This document shows positions 17,556 to 25,154 of a stretch of DNA of 64,000 bases, piece after piece. The DNA lies in contig SVTF01000001.1 of assembly GCA_015063905.1 (NCBI GenBank), positions 1 through 64,000 of the forward strand, written 5' to 3'. Made by a program: the position numbers and the translations under genes. The stretch is from Oscillospiraceae bacterium. GTDB taxonomy: Bacteria; Bacillota; Clostridia; Oscillospirales; CAG-272. Positions within the stretch are counted from its first letter, which is position 1. Each line of letters starts with the position of its first letter. The notes under the pieces were generated by a model, which did not search any database, was not told where the DNA came from, and saw nothing but the letters and a program-made list of their open reading frames with translations.

Positions 17556-18350
17556 ATGGACTTCAAGGATATTTACCAAATTAAAGACGAAATCGAGCAG
17601 ATACAGAAAACCTACGAGCTTTTTAACGAGGATGCCCGACTCAATCGCTCAAAAGCGGCAAAAGTCGAATTCATCACCAACGTAAGATATATCGAAAAAT
17701 ACCTGACAGCAGGCTGTCGCATACTTGACATCGGCGCAGGCGCGGGCGAATACAGCTTTTACTTTGCAAGACGCGGCTTTGAAGTGTGCGCTCTTGAATT
17801 GACTGATGCAAATATCAAGTCTTTCAGATCAAAGCTTAAAGAGGACGACAAAATTGAGCTTACACAAGGAAACGCGGTTGATCTTTCCATGTATGAGGAC
17901 GAGTCCTTTGATATAGTTTTGCTTTTCGGTCCGCTTTACCATTTGCACAGTGACAAGGATCGCCAAAAATGCATTTCCGAGGCAAAGCGCGTTTGTAAAC
18001 GGGACGGGGTGATCTTCTTCTCCTTTATCGGCAACGATATGGTGATACTTACCGAGCTTGACTACGACAACGAGTATCTCCGCGGCAGCAGCTACGACCA
18101 CGACACCTTTAAGGTTGAGGATTTCCCTTTTGTTTTCTTCACCGTGGACAGCTGCCGCAATATGCTACTCGACGGAGGTATCAAGATAATGCACGAGGTA
18201 GCATCGGACGGTATCAGCGAGCTGATGGAGGACAGAATAAATACACTTGATGACGAAAGCTACGCTCAATATCTTCGTTATCACGAATATATCTGCGAAA
18301 AGCCCGAATTCCTTGGAATGAGTAATCATTTACTTTTCGTCGGAAGATAA
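17556..18350 (+). CDS. Class I SAM-dependent methyltransferase (264 aa)
   Basis: Second methyltransferase of the pair. The N-terminus is helical (KDEIEQIQKTYELFNEDARLNRS, a pattern common to this family before the fold). Motif I is ILDIGAGAGEYSFYFARRGF (near 52-71), the ribose-binding acidic residue is in VCALELTD, and motif II-III is FDIVLLFGPLYHL. This is the subfamily often annotated only as class I SAM methyltransferase in Firmicutes, sometimes near resistance genes; nothing here supports that. Strong GGGAGG ribosome site, 12 nt after the preceding gene, closed by a strong bidirectional terminator. Confidence 0.85.
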   Translation: MDFKDIYQIKDEIEQIQKTYELFNEDARLNRSKAAKVEFITNVRYIEKYLTAGCRILDIGAGAGEYSFYFARRGFEVCALELTDANIKSFRSKLKEDDKIELTQGNAVDLSMYEDESFDIVLLFGPLYHLHSDKDRQKCISEAKRVCKRDGVIFFSFIGNDMVILTELDYDNEYLRGSSYDHDTFKVEDFPFVFFTVDSCRNMLLDGGIKIMHEVASDGISELMEDRINTLDDESYAQYLRYHEYICEKPEFLGMSNHLLFVGR

Positions 18351-18388
18351 AAAAACGCTTATGGCGCAAGCCATAAGCGTTTTTATTT
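18351..18388. terminator. Bidirectional terminator between methyltransferase and rubrerythrin genes
   Basis: Perfect 15-bp stem (18351-18365 with 18370-18384), stable GCAA tetraloop, A-run on the left and T-run on the right. Confidence 0.92.
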
Positions 18389-18391
18389 TGC

Positions 18392-18931
18392 TTAGTAATT
18401 CTCAGCGTGAAGCTCGAAGTAGCTCTTGGGATGTGCGCAGGTGGGGCATATTTCGGGAGCCTTGGTTCCAACGATGATATGTCCGCAGTTGCGGCATTCC
18501 CATACCTTGACCTCGCTCTTCTGGAACACCTCTGCCATCTCAACGTTATGAAGAAGCGCGCGATATCTTTCCTCGTGGTGCTTCTCTATTGCGGCTACAA
18601 GACGGAACTTTACCGCAAGCTCGTGGAATCCTTCCTCGTCCGCGGTCTTTGCAAAGCCCTCGTACATATCGGTCCATTCGTAGTTCTCGCCCTCTGCCGC
18701 GTGGAGAAGATTCTCCGCGGTGTCGCCGATGCCTTCAAGCTCCTTGAACCACAGCTTTGCGTGTTCCTTCTCGTTGTCAGCGGTCTTGAGGAAAAGAGCA
18801 GCTATCTGCTCATATCCCTCTTTCTTTGCCTTGGATGCGAAATAAGTATACTTATTTCTTGCCTGAGACTCGCCCGCAAAAGCCGCCTCAAGATTCTTTT
18901 CTGTCTGTGTTCCTGCGTATTTGTTTGCCAT
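18392..18931 (-). CDS. rbr: Rubrerythrin
   Basis: Non-haem diiron peroxidase that detoxifies hydrogen peroxide in anaerobes, 179 aa. The N-terminal ferritin-like four-helix domain carries the Glu/His ligands in [28 protein letters not shown] and [16 protein letters not shown]. The C-terminal rubredoxin domain has the Cys4 iron site as CRNCG and CPTCAHP (near residues 146-168). The start is ATG 18931 with GGAGGAAA upstream; a frame six codons longer is less likely. Monocistronic with its own promoter. Supports an anaerobic, occasionally oxygen-exposed organism. Confidence 0.95.
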   Translation of the reverse strand: MANKYAGTQTEKNLEAAFAGESQARNKYTYFASKAKKEGYEQIAALFLKTADNEKEHAKLWFKELEGIGDTAENLLHAAEGENYEWTDMYEGFAKTADEEGFHELAVKFRLVAAIEKHHEERYRALLHNVEMAEVFQKSEVKVWECRNCGHIIVGTKAPEICPTCAHPKSYFELHAENY

Positions 18932-18980
18932 GTAAATTTCCTCCATCAATTGTAATTTGGGATACCTTCCCTATATGGAT

Positions 18981-19009
18981 ATAATACCACATCTTTTTTC
19001 ATTTGTCTA
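18981..19009 (-). promoter_or_regulatory. Putative sigma-A promoter of rubrerythrin gene
   Basis: TAGACA (19009-19004), 17-bp spacer, TATTAT (18986-18981). No PerR-type operator was recognised with confidence. Confidence 0.6.
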
Positions 19010-19025
19010 TATGTTTTTTGTATTT

Positions 19026-19862
19026 CTATTTATTTATTGAATAAACGGTGCAAGTCTGCCATATGTCGCCGTACGTGGTTTTTTTGCCGTGCGGCAGAAC
19101 GAAATACATTTTATTGTACGGCACACCGCCGTTATCGGAAATATAATATTCAGCTTCTCCGCATGAAAGGTGTTTTTCCACCTTCATACAAAACGTCAAG
19201 CCCGACTTGCCCGAAAGATACAAGGCGTTACTATTCCCCGAAATACTGACGGGCTCGCATATCGGCTTCGGCGTTGTGTCTTTGTCCGTGTAATATACGT
19301 CGGTCTCGGCTTTATAGGGAGGCATCATCGCCATATAGCAGTTGCCAAGCTCAAAATCACTGAGCCAATCCACCTTTTGCTCCACACGCACGCCTTCCGC
19401 ATTGACTGACAACATTTTATAATGCTCCAACACCTGAGTTTGAGGGGCGCTTGGGTCATATCCGCGCGACCACACCTCAAAATCGAGACTCTCGCACTCC
19501 GAAAGATTGGAAAGTGAATCCAATTTCCGATTCAGTCCGTCGACGGTAATTTCAATTTTATCAAAAACCTCGTCGCCGTGAGCATATCCTCCGATAAAAT
19601 CGGGGCGCCCCGTAAGCTTGAGTGCCATTTCCCATTCGGCGCCGGCTCTCGTTAAAGGTCTTATTCTGCAAAGCTTTTCGTCGCAAAGGTACACCACCCC
19701 AAGACGCCACGTGTCACACTGCCGCCCCTCGCTTACTGAATGGACGATATTATAATTAACGTATCCGTCCTCTATGGGCAAATACAGGCGCAAGCTCTCA
19801 ATTCCCGCGTCGTCCGTCGCGCCGCGCACGTATTGATAAAACAATTTATTATTCTCTCTCAT
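19026..19862 (-). CDS. Hypothetical protein (278 aa)
   Basis: I do not recognise this protein. From ATG 19860-19862 it begins MRENNKLFYQYVRGATDDAG. It has no signal peptide and no TM segment, is rich in predicted beta strands, and carries many acidic and aromatic residues. Landmarks are TWRLGVVYLCDEKLCRIRPL, DFEVWSRGYDPSAPQTQVLEH-like text near the middle, and YNKMYFVLPHGKK near the end. An alternative GTG start 36 nt upstream would overlap the transporter gene; neither has a good ribosome site. It begins 4 nt after the EamA transporter stop, so they form an operon. Carbohydrate binding is possible but is a guess. Confidence 0.7.
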   Translation of the reverse strand: MRENNKLFYQYVRGATDDAGIESLRLYLPIEDGYVNYNIVHSVSEGRQCDTWRLGVVYLCDEKLCRIRPLTRAGAEWEMALKLTGRPDFIGGYAHGDEVFDKIEITVDGLNRKLDSLSNLSECESLDFEVWSRGYDPSAPQTQVLEHYKMLSVNAEGVRVEQKVDWLSDFELGNCYMAMMPPYKAETDVYYTDKDTTPKPICEPVSISGNSNALYLSGKSGLTFCMKVEKHLSCGEAEYYISDNGGVPYNKMYFVLPHGKKTTYGDIWQTCTVYSINK

Positions 19863-19866
19863 ATTC

Positions 19867-20754
19867 TTACAAACACAATAAAACGATGGCAACGGCACCT
19901 ATTCCTATACCGATATACTGTCGCACACAACACTTTTCCTTAAAAAACACCGCTCCCACCACTGTCAATAGCAATGAGGCGCCGCAATTGTATGCGGGAT
20001 ACAGTACGGTTGCCTCGAGAACGTAGGGTGCGTATGTAAACAGACATTGGAAAACTCCGAGAACCAGCCCCGCAAGACATGAGGATACGATAACGGGACG
20101 GGTAGGCTTGATATTTATCTTTTTTTCTTTTATGCCAAAAATTCCAATAGCTATCACCGAAATAAGCGATGCCGTAATATATGACACGGATACAAATTCA
20201 AGCACTTGAAAATCATCCGTCACGGCAGCATAACATTTCTGCGCAAATGATGCAATTCCTCCGCTGACCATGGCAACAAGGGTACATATCAGCCATATCC
20301 AATCAAAGCCTCGTGAATTCGATTTGTCATCCGACTTTGGAGGCTCATCCTTGACGGTCAGGAAAAATGAGACTATAACAAGCGCTGTAGCGATTATTTT
20401 TATATATCCGAAGCTCTCCTTAAAAAAGATCACCGAAAGAAACATGGGAATAAGCATACTGAAATTGTTTATTACTACAGTAATGCTCATTTTACCGCGC
20501 GAAAAGGCGGTTATGTAGAAAAACTGGAAAACAAAGCTCATCGAGCCCATGATCGCGCCCAATACCAAGGTATAGGGACTGAGCGGTCCGTCAAACAAGG
20601 ACGGCATGAGAATTAGCGCACCGGCTGAAAAGATAATTCCGTTAAAAAATATGCTTTGTGCCCTTCCAGAGTGGTCGTTCTTTGAAAATCTTGATTGAAG
20701 GGTAATTTTGCCAGCGGCAAGCACCCACAATATAGGGATAAGAAGATATTCCAT
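19867..20754 (-). CDS. EamA/DMT-family transporter (295 aa)
   Basis: Drug/metabolite-transporter superfamily membrane protein of ten predicted TM helices, built from two EamA repeats. It has the usual length and a hydrophobic profile starting MEYLLIPILWVLAAGKITLQ. Substrate unknown; members export amino acids, nucleosides or small metabolites. The ribosome site GGAGGG is clear. A -10-like TATAAT with extended TGTGG lies about 45 nt upstream, with a weak -35. It precedes the unknown 278-aa gene by 4 nt. Confidence 0.82.
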   Translation of the reverse strand: MEYLLIPILWVLAAGKITLQSRFSKNDHSGRAQSIFFNGIIFSAGALILMPSLFDGPLSPYTLVLGAIMGSMSFVFQFFYITAFSRGKMSITVVINNFSMLIPMFLSVIFFKESFGYIKIIATALVIVSFFLTVKDEPPKSDDKSNSRGFDWIWLICTLVAMVSGGIASFAQKCYAAVTDDFQVLEFVSVSYITASLISVIAIGIFGIKEKKINIKPTRPVIVSSCLAGLVLGVFQCLFTYAPYVLEATVLYPAYNCGASLLLTVVGAVFFKEKCCVRQYIGIGIGAVAIVLLCL

Positions 20755-20873
20755 TTTTACATCCCTCCAACGTACATATTAACACAACAAATTATACCAC
20801 AAATATTTTTAAAAACACAAAAATTTCTAAAAAAAATTATTATTTTCCAATATAAAAAGAGTGCGAAACATAA

Positions 20874-20911
20874 AAAAAAGGCCGAACGGCTCTGCCGTTC
20901 GGTCTTTTTTT
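20874..20911 (-). terminator. Intrinsic terminator of rpsF-ssb-rpsR operon
   Basis: Stem GCCGAACGGC / GCCGTTCGG(T)C with TCT loop (20881-20903), extended by A/T pairs and followed on the minus strand by a long T-run. Confidence 0.9.
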
Positions 20912-20916
20912 TGCAA

Positions 20917-21165
20917 TTAGTCACCAATGTAAGGAAGCAATGCAACCTGACGAGCACGCTTGATAGCGGTGTTGAGCTCTCTCTGGTGAACTGCGCATGC
21001 GCCGGAAACTCTTCTGGGAAGAATCTTGCCGCGCTCGCTGATAAACTTTCTGAGCTTTGCGGAATCCTTGTAATCGATGTAGGAAACCTTATCAGCGCAG
21101 AAGATACATACTTTCTTTCTCTTTGCACGTACCATAGGACGTGCAGGACGTGTATTCTCTGTCAT
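20917..21165 (-). CDS. rpsR: 30S ribosomal protein S18
   Basis: Small-subunit protein that pairs with S6. It has 82 aa and typical S18 sequence: [19 protein letters not shown], then [20 protein letters not shown] and [20 protein letters not shown]. The CxxC and later Cys suggest the zinc-type variant. Last gene of rpsF-ssb-rpsR; GGAGGA ribosome site. Confidence 0.97.
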   Translation of the reverse strand: MTENTRPARPMVRAKRKKVCIFCADKVSYIDYKDSAKLRKFISERGKILPRRVSGACAVHQRELNTAIKRARQVALLPYIGD

Positions 21166-21210
21166 CTTATGAAATCCTCCAATTAATATTTTTGTGACGC
21201 TCTGCCTTTA

Positions 21211-21660
21211 TCAGAAAGGAAGATCGTCGTCTGTTTTGATCTCCTCAAACTTGGGCGCGTTAGCCGCAGGTGTGGAGAATGAGGGTGCCGCAGCAAAACC
21301 CGCGTCGTCGCCTGTTGCGCCCGACTCTGCGCGGCTGTCAACAAACATTACCTCGTCCGCAACGATGTCGGTTCTGTAATGCTTGACGTTCTGCTGATCT
21401 GTCCAAGTGCTGTTCTGGATAGTTCCGACAACACAAATTGAAGAGCCTTTTCTGAAATAACGGGAAACGAGTTCTGCAGTCGATCTCCATGCCGTTACGT
21501 TAAAGAAATCCGCTTCGGTCTGCTGAGCAGCGTTCTTATATCTGCGGTTTACTGCGATGCTGAAAGAAACAACAGCGATGCCACTCTGTGTTGTCTTGAG
21601 CTCGGGATCCGCGGTAAGTCTGCCGCCGAGAATGACTTTGTTAAAATTAAAGTTAGCCAT
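21211..21660 (-). CDS. ssb: Single-stranded DNA-binding protein
   Basis: Binds and protects single-stranded DNA in replication and repair, 149 aa. The OB-fold is at residues about 1-105 (MANFNFNKVILGGRLTADPEL, then VSFSIAVNRRYKN, FFNVTAWRSTAE, GSSICVVGTIQ). A short Gly/Ala linker follows, then the acidic protein-interaction tip DDDLPF. Located between rpsF and rpsR, the canonical Firmicutes order. Confidence 0.97.
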   Translation of the reverse strand: MANFNFNKVILGGRLTADPELKTTQSGIAVVSFSIAVNRRYKNAAQQTEADFFNVTAWRSTAELVSRYFRKGSSICVVGTIQNSTWTDQQNVKHYRTDIVADEVMFVDSRAESGATGDDAGFAAAPSFSTPAANAPKFEEIKTDDDLPF

Positions 21661-21686
21661 TATGTCCTCCTCAATAGTATGATGGA

Positions 21687-22088
21687 TTATTCAGCGTCTG
21701 TTGCTTCAACTTCTGCAGGAGCCGCTTCTTCAACAGTCTCTTCTACAACGGTCTCTTCAACAACTTCTTCTGCCTTAACAGTCTTTACAGGCTCGTGCTC
21801 GAGCTTTACTGTCATGGAGCGCATAACAGACTCGTCGATATTGAAAAGACGGTCAAGCTCTGCCAAGAAAGAAGGAGCGCTCTTGTGCGTTACAACGGTG
21901 TAGTAACCCTCGGGCATATCGTTGATGGGATATGCAAGACGGCGCTTGCCCCACTCGTTAACCTCGATGATCTCTCCGTTGGAAGCAATCAAGCTTGTGA
22001 ACTTCTCTACGGTTGCCTTGGTAGCCTCCTCACCGTTAGAAACGTCGGTGATGAACAGAGTTTCATAAGAATTGATGATGTTTTCCAT
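21687..22088 (-). CDS. rpsF: 30S ribosomal protein S6
   Basis: Small-subunit protein that forms a dimer with S18, 133 aa. The S6 core is at 1-95 (YETLFITDVSNGEEATKATVEKF, then GKRRLAYPINDMPEGYYTVV). It is followed by a Glu/Val/Ala-rich acidic tail of about 35 residues, a common variable extension. First gene of the rpsF-ssb-rpsR operon, with a consensus promoter and an 88-nt leader. Confidence 0.96.
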   Translation of the reverse strand: MENIINSYETLFITDVSNGEEATKATVEKFTSLIASNGEIIEVNEWGKRRLAYPINDMPEGYYTVVTHKSAPSFLAELDRLFNIDESVMRSMTVKLEHEPVKTVKAEEVVEETVVEETVEEAAPAEVEATDAE

Positions 22089-22177
22089 TTTGTTTACCTC
22101 CCTATGGACTTTTTCGACCGCGCTGTGTCAAATTTACGCGGTAGAGAGACGGTTTATGGCATCACAAACCGTACCAA
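22089..22177 (-). promoter_or_regulatory. rpsF 5' leader, candidate S6:S18 autoregulatory element
   Basis: An 88-nt untranslated leader between the predicted start site and rpsF. It contains a hairpin with arms ACGGTTT and AAACCGT around a loop of about ten nt, followed by a CCG-containing single-stranded stretch. In many bacteria the S6:S18 dimer binds an rpsF leader hairpin with a conserved CCG. The match here is by position and general form only. Confidence 0.5.
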
Positions 22178-22183
22178 TGTAGC

Positions 22184-22212
22184 ATTATATCATAATATAT
22201 AATACTTGTCAA
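22184..22212 (-). promoter_or_regulatory. Consensus sigma-A promoter of rpsF operon
   Basis: TTGACA (22212-22207), 17-bp spacer, TATAAT (22189-22184): perfect match at both boxes. Confidence 0.9.
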
Positions 22213-22311
22213 TAGATTTTTCAAATTTTACCGTAATTTTTGTCGCTTTTTTTATTTAAACACAAACCGCGTCCCCATATAGAAGAACGCGGTTTTAAGT
22301 TTAACTTTTTA

Positions 22312-22899
22312 TCAAATAAAGCTCGTTATAAATATTTCAAGTCCTATAAGGATAAGGATAACGCCGCCGAGTATTCCCGCCTTGCCCGCGAGCTTTGTTC
22401 CCGTCTTTTTTCCGATAAAAACGCCTGTAAGGCATATCATAAAGGTGACAAGGGCAATAACGATGGCGGCAACTACAGCGCCGAAAATATCGTATTTAAC
22501 AAAATTCAGCCCCGCCGATAGCGCGTCGATGGACGTGGCGATTCCCTGCACTATAAGCGCGCCCAAGGTCAAAGACGCGCAGCCGCAGGGGCAATCGCAA
22601 TCCTTGTTCTTTATGCCCTCGTAAAGCATTTTGCCACCGATAAAGCCAAGCAGAGCAAGAGCTATCCAAGGAATGAATACACGAAGTGCCTCGAAATAGG
22701 ACAAAACGGTTGTTATCAGCACCCATCCAAGAAAAGGCATGAGCGCCTGGAAAAAGGCAAACACGCCCGCGATACCGCACATTTTGCGCATCTTCATGCA
22801 GGGCTCGTTCAACCCGTTGGCAAGCGACACGGAAAAGGCGTCTATCGCCAACGCCACGCCCAAAAGGATGTTTTCCGTAAAAAACAGAAAGTCGTACAT
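22312..22899 (-). CDS. mntP: Manganese efflux pump MntP
   Basis: Exports Mn(II) to avoid toxicity. It has 195 aa and six TM helices in two homologous halves. Conserved acidic motifs: ALAIDAFSVSLANG in helix 1 (near residues 15-28) and ATSIDALSAGL in the second half (near 113). A Cys-rich cytoplasmic loop DCDCPCGC lies between. The start is ATG 22897-22899 with TTGGAG upstream. A longer frame reaching 22983 runs through two terminator hairpins and is rejected. It is controlled by a yybP-ykoY type Mn riboswitch upstream. Confidence 0.92.
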   Translation of the reverse strand: MYDFLFFTENILLGVALAIDAFSVSLANGLNEPCMKMRKMCGIAGVFAFFQALMPFLGWVLITTVLSYFEALRVFIPWIALALLGFIGGKMLYEGIKNKDCDCPCGCASLTLGALIVQGIATSIDALSAGLNFVKYDIFGAVVAAIVIALVTFMICLTGVFIGKKTGTKLAGKAGILGGVILILIGLEIFITSFI

Positions 22900-22925
22900 T
22901 TTAATCTCCAATCCGCACTTTGTAA

Positions 22926-22953
22926 CAAAAATTCGGTATGCAGCCATACCGAA
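22926..22953 (-). terminator. Second terminator-like hairpin in the mntP leader
   Basis: 9-bp perfect stem TTCGGTATG / CATACCGAA (22953-22945 with 22940-22932) with a 4-nt loop, followed on the minus strand by TTTTTG. It lies between the riboswitch terminator and the mntP ribosome site. Confidence 0.7.
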
Positions 22954-22960
22954 GTCAGAT

Positions 22961-23005
22961 AAAAATAAAAAGACTCCATGCAAGGCTTGCGCTCTGCATG
23001 AGTCT
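22961..23005 (-). terminator. Riboswitch expression-platform terminator of mntP
   Basis: Arms AGACTCATGCA (23005-22995) and TGCATGGAGTCT (22982-22971) pair with one bulge and are followed by TTTTATTTTT. The 5' arm overlaps the 3' strand of aptamer helix P1, so ligand-stabilised P1 would prevent terminator formation (ON switch). Confidence 0.85.
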
Positions 23006-23087
23006 CGTGTATTAAAGCAAGCCAGACAGATTCCCTGCCAGTATGTTGACTTGCTCCGCCGCGGCGGTCACTACTCCCTCACACAAG
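23004..23087 (-). promoter_or_regulatory. yybP-ykoY (Mn2+) riboswitch aptamer
   Basis: The conserved core is present in order on the minus strand: AGGGAGTAG near 23079-23071, GTCAACATACTGG near 23050-23038, and ACGAGACT near 23009. P1 pairs CUUGUGU (23087-23081) with ACACGAG (23010-23004). The family is known to sense Mn(II) and commonly controls mntP and P-type ATPase genes, which fits the gene downstream. Confidence 0.9.
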
Positions 23088-23091
23088 GGGT

Positions 23092-23120
23092 ATTTTACCA
23101 TTTTTATAGGCGATTGTCAA
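23092..23120 (-). promoter_or_regulatory. sigma-A promoter of the mntP riboswitch transcript
   Basis: TTGACA (23120-23115), 17-bp spacer, TAAAAT (23097-23092). Transcription would begin a few bases before the aptamer. Confidence 0.82.
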
Positions 23121-23181
23121 GGGGAAAAATGGTTTTTGTGAAAATATAAGGATTTGCCTTTTCAAAACAAATAAACGCCAT

Positions 23182-23209
23182 AAAAAGCGAGCCGCGTTTG
23201 CGGCTCGCT
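23182..23209 (-). terminator. Intrinsic terminator of the large LRR lipoprotein gene
   Basis: 10-bp stem AGCGAGCCGC / GCGGCTCGCT with 4-nt loop and T-run on the minus strand, 12 nt past the stop codon. Confidence 0.88.
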
Positions 23210-23220
23210 GAATTTAATTA

Positions 23221-24909
23221 TTATTCTTTTGCAATAGTTCCGTCGGTGCAGTATATAGTGAAGTCTCCTGTTTCATCGTTCCAACCAGTATCCTTGGGTA
23301 TAGCATTCCACTGCGCCATAGTGCCATCGAAGTTTATGCTCGTAAGGCTGCTGCAATAATAGAACGCAGAATAACCTATGCTCGTAAGTTGGCTGTTTTC
23401 TCCAAACGCCACACTCGTAAGGCTGCTGCAATTACAGAACGCAGAACCACCTATGCTCGTAACACTATCGGGGATTGTTATGCTCGCAAGGCTACTGCAA
23501 CCAAAGAACGCAGAAGAATGTATAAACCTTGTCGCGCTGTTTATTTTACAGCTTGTGATGCTCGTATCTTTTGCTTTTACAAGAACTAAGTACGGATTAT
23601 CCTCATTTCCTAAATAGTAGCCATTGTCGTACGTATTATACGTAAGGCTGCTGCAACCAGAGAACGCAGAAGAACCTATGCTCGTGACGCTGTCGGGGAT
23701 CGTTATACTCGTAAGGCTGCTGCAATTATAGAACGCAGAATAACCTATGCTCGTAACGCTGTCGGGGATAGTTATGCTCGTAAGGCTGGTGCAATTTTCG
23801 AACGCAGAATAACCTATGCTCGTAACGCTGTCGGGGATAGTTATGCTCGTAAGGCTGCTGCAATTATAGAACGCATAATTACCAATGCTTGTGACACTGT
23901 CAGGGATTGTTATGCTCGTAAGGCTGCTGCAATCATAGAACGCAGAACCACCTATGCTCGTGACACTGTCGGGGATGGTTATGCTCGTAAGGCTACTGCA
24001 ACCAGAGAACGCAGAAGAATGTATAAACCTTGTCGCGCTGTTTATTTTACAGCTTGTGATGCTCTCATCTTTCGCACATACAAGAACTAAGTACGGATTG
24101 CTCTCATTTCCTAAATAGTAGCCATTGTCGTACGTATTATACGTAAGGCTGCTGCAACGGGCGAACGCAGAATCACCTATGCTCGTGACGCTGTCGGGGA
24201 ATGTTATGCTCGTAAGGCTGCTGCAACCAGAGAACGCATACCAACCTATGCTCGTGACGCTGTCGGGTATCGTTATCCTCGTAAGGCTGATGCAACCAGA
24301 GAACGCATAATCACCTATGCTCGTGACACCCTTAGGGATCGTTATGCTCGTAAGGCTGCTGCAATAATAGAACGCATCACCACCTATGCTCGTAAGTTGG
24401 CTGTTTTCTCCAAACGCCACACTCGTAAGGCTGCTGCAACCAGAGAACGCAGAAGAACCTATGCTCGTGACGCTGTCGGGGATTGTTATGCTCGTAAGGC
24501 TGCTGCAACCTTCGAACGCATAATTACCTATGCTCGTTACAGTATCACCGGAGGGTGATGTCCTTGGAATATATACATTCAGATCTGTGCAGCTACCTAT
24601 ACCGCTAACATAACATGTACCATCGCCGTTCGAGGTAAATTCAAGCCCCTCGCTTGTCGGGTATATGCTCATATCATCATCAGATGTCTCATCTTCTAGT
24701 GTATTTTCCTCATCAGTTGTTTCGTTATCAACCGTTGTCGTTTCCTCATCAGTTGTTTCGTTATCAACCGTTGTCGTTTCCTCAACCGTAGTATCCTTAT
24801 CCTTTTTGGGTCTTTTTTTCCTGTCATTGTCCTCGTCACTACATGCCGCCAGAGCAAACAGGCAGATAGACAAAGCAAGAGCAAGCACTAAAATTGATAG
24901 CTTTTTCAT
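23221..24909 (-). CDS. Large BspA-like leucine-rich-repeat lipoprotein (562 aa)
   Basis: Predicted cell-surface lipoprotein. Signal peptide MKKLSILVLALALSICLFALAAC ends in lipobox ALAAC. A Lys/Asp-rich segment and a Thr/Glu/Asp stalk (repeated TTTVDNETTDEE) run to about residue 85. After an FTSNGDGTCYVSG module there are about 14 LRR_5 units of 23 residues (CSSLTSITIPDSVTSIGxxAF). Units 6 and 12 are replaced by a longer module (YNTYDNGYYLGNE, then NPYLVLV and SCKINSATRFIHSSAF), so a block of six units seems to have been duplicated. Near-identical repeats at DNA level indicate recent expansion. The start is ATG 24909 with GGAGGAAAG. Expression is probably controlled by the unusual leader at 24926-25106. 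Confidence 0.88.
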   Translation of the reverse strand: MKKLSILVLALALSICLFALAACSDEDNDRKKRPKKDKDTTVEETTTVDNETTDEETTTVDNETTDEENTLEDETSDDDMSIYPTSEGLEFTSNGDGTCYVSGIGSCTDLNVYIPRTSPSGDTVTSIGNYAFEGCSSLTSITIPDSVTSIGSSAFSGCSSLTSVAFGENSQLTSIGGDAFYYCSSLTSITIPKGVTSIGDYAFSGCISLTRITIPDSVTSIGWYAFSGCSSLTSITFPDSVTSIGDSAFARCSSLTYNTYDNGYYLGNESNPYLVLVCAKDESITSCKINSATRFIHSSAFSGCSSLTSITIPDSVTSIGGSAFYDCSSLTSITIPDSVTSIGNYAFYNCSSLTSITIPDSVTSIGYSAFENCTSLTSITIPDSVTSIGYSAFYNCSSLTSITIPDSVTSIGSSAFSGCSSLTYNTYDNGYYLGNEDNPYLVLVKAKDTSITSCKINSATRFIHSSAFFGCSSLASITIPDSVTSIGGSAFCNCSSLTSVAFGENSQLTSIGYSAFYYCSSLTSINFDGTMAQWNAIPKDTGWNDETGDFTIYCTDGTIAKE

Positions 24910-24925
24910 TTCTCTTTCCTCCATT

Positions 24926-24962
24926 GAAAAAACAAAAAGTGCGGCAACCGGAGTTACCGCAC
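24926..24962 (-). terminator. Strong terminator hairpin inside the LRR gene leader
   Basis: 10-bp stem (24962-24953 with 24948-24939), loop TCCG, followed on the minus strand by TTTTTGTTTTTTC. It stands between the promoter at 25113-25141 and the LRR ribosome site, so it is either the end of a small RNA or an attenuator. Confidence 0.85.
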
Positions 24963-24987
24963 AAAAAACACGTCAGCCCCAATTGTC

Positions 24988-25106
24988 GCCAAACAAAACC
25001 TCTTACAACATACAGTACGTGCAAAAGAAGAGCATCTGTATTTTTATCATAAAAAATAAAAATACACATACTGTAAGACTGTTGTAATTATTCGGTTTTG
25101 TTTGGC
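24988..25106 (-). ncRNA. Palindromic structured leader or small RNA upstream of LRR lipoprotein gene
   Basis: The predicted transcript from the consensus promoter begins at or next to position 25106. Its first 13 nt (GCCAAACAAAACC) pair perfectly with GGTTTTGTTTGGC at 25000-24988. Inside are further paired arms TTACAACA/TGTTGTAA and TACAGTA/TACTGTA, and a central hairpin TGTATTTTTAT/ATAAAAATACA. The palindrome spans 119 nt and is followed 25 nt later by a terminator. I recognise no known RNA family. A foldback insertion element is the alternative. Confidence 0.65.
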
Positions 25107-25112
25107 TCTTTC

Positions 25113-25141
25113 ATTATAGCATCAATTGTCTTTCTTGTCAA
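25113..25141 (-). promoter_or_regulatory. Consensus sigma-A promoter of the LRR leader RNA
   Basis: TTGACA (25141-25136), 17-bp spacer, TATAAT (25118-25113). Confidence 0.9.
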
Positions 25142-25154
25142 TATTTTTAATTAA

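Noticed and set aside
20755..20870. Small RNA upstream of the EamA gene
   Set aside because: AT-rich with a possible -10 but no stable structure or terminator of its own.
22312..22983. Longer MntP with 28 extra N-terminal residues
   Set aside because: The extension would be encoded by the riboswitch terminators; the ATG at 22899 has a proper ribosome site and the normal MntP start.
23230..24560. Regular repeats in the LRR gene considered as CRISPR or VNTR DNA
   Set aside because: Period is about 69 bp in frame and encodes BspA-type leucine-rich repeats.
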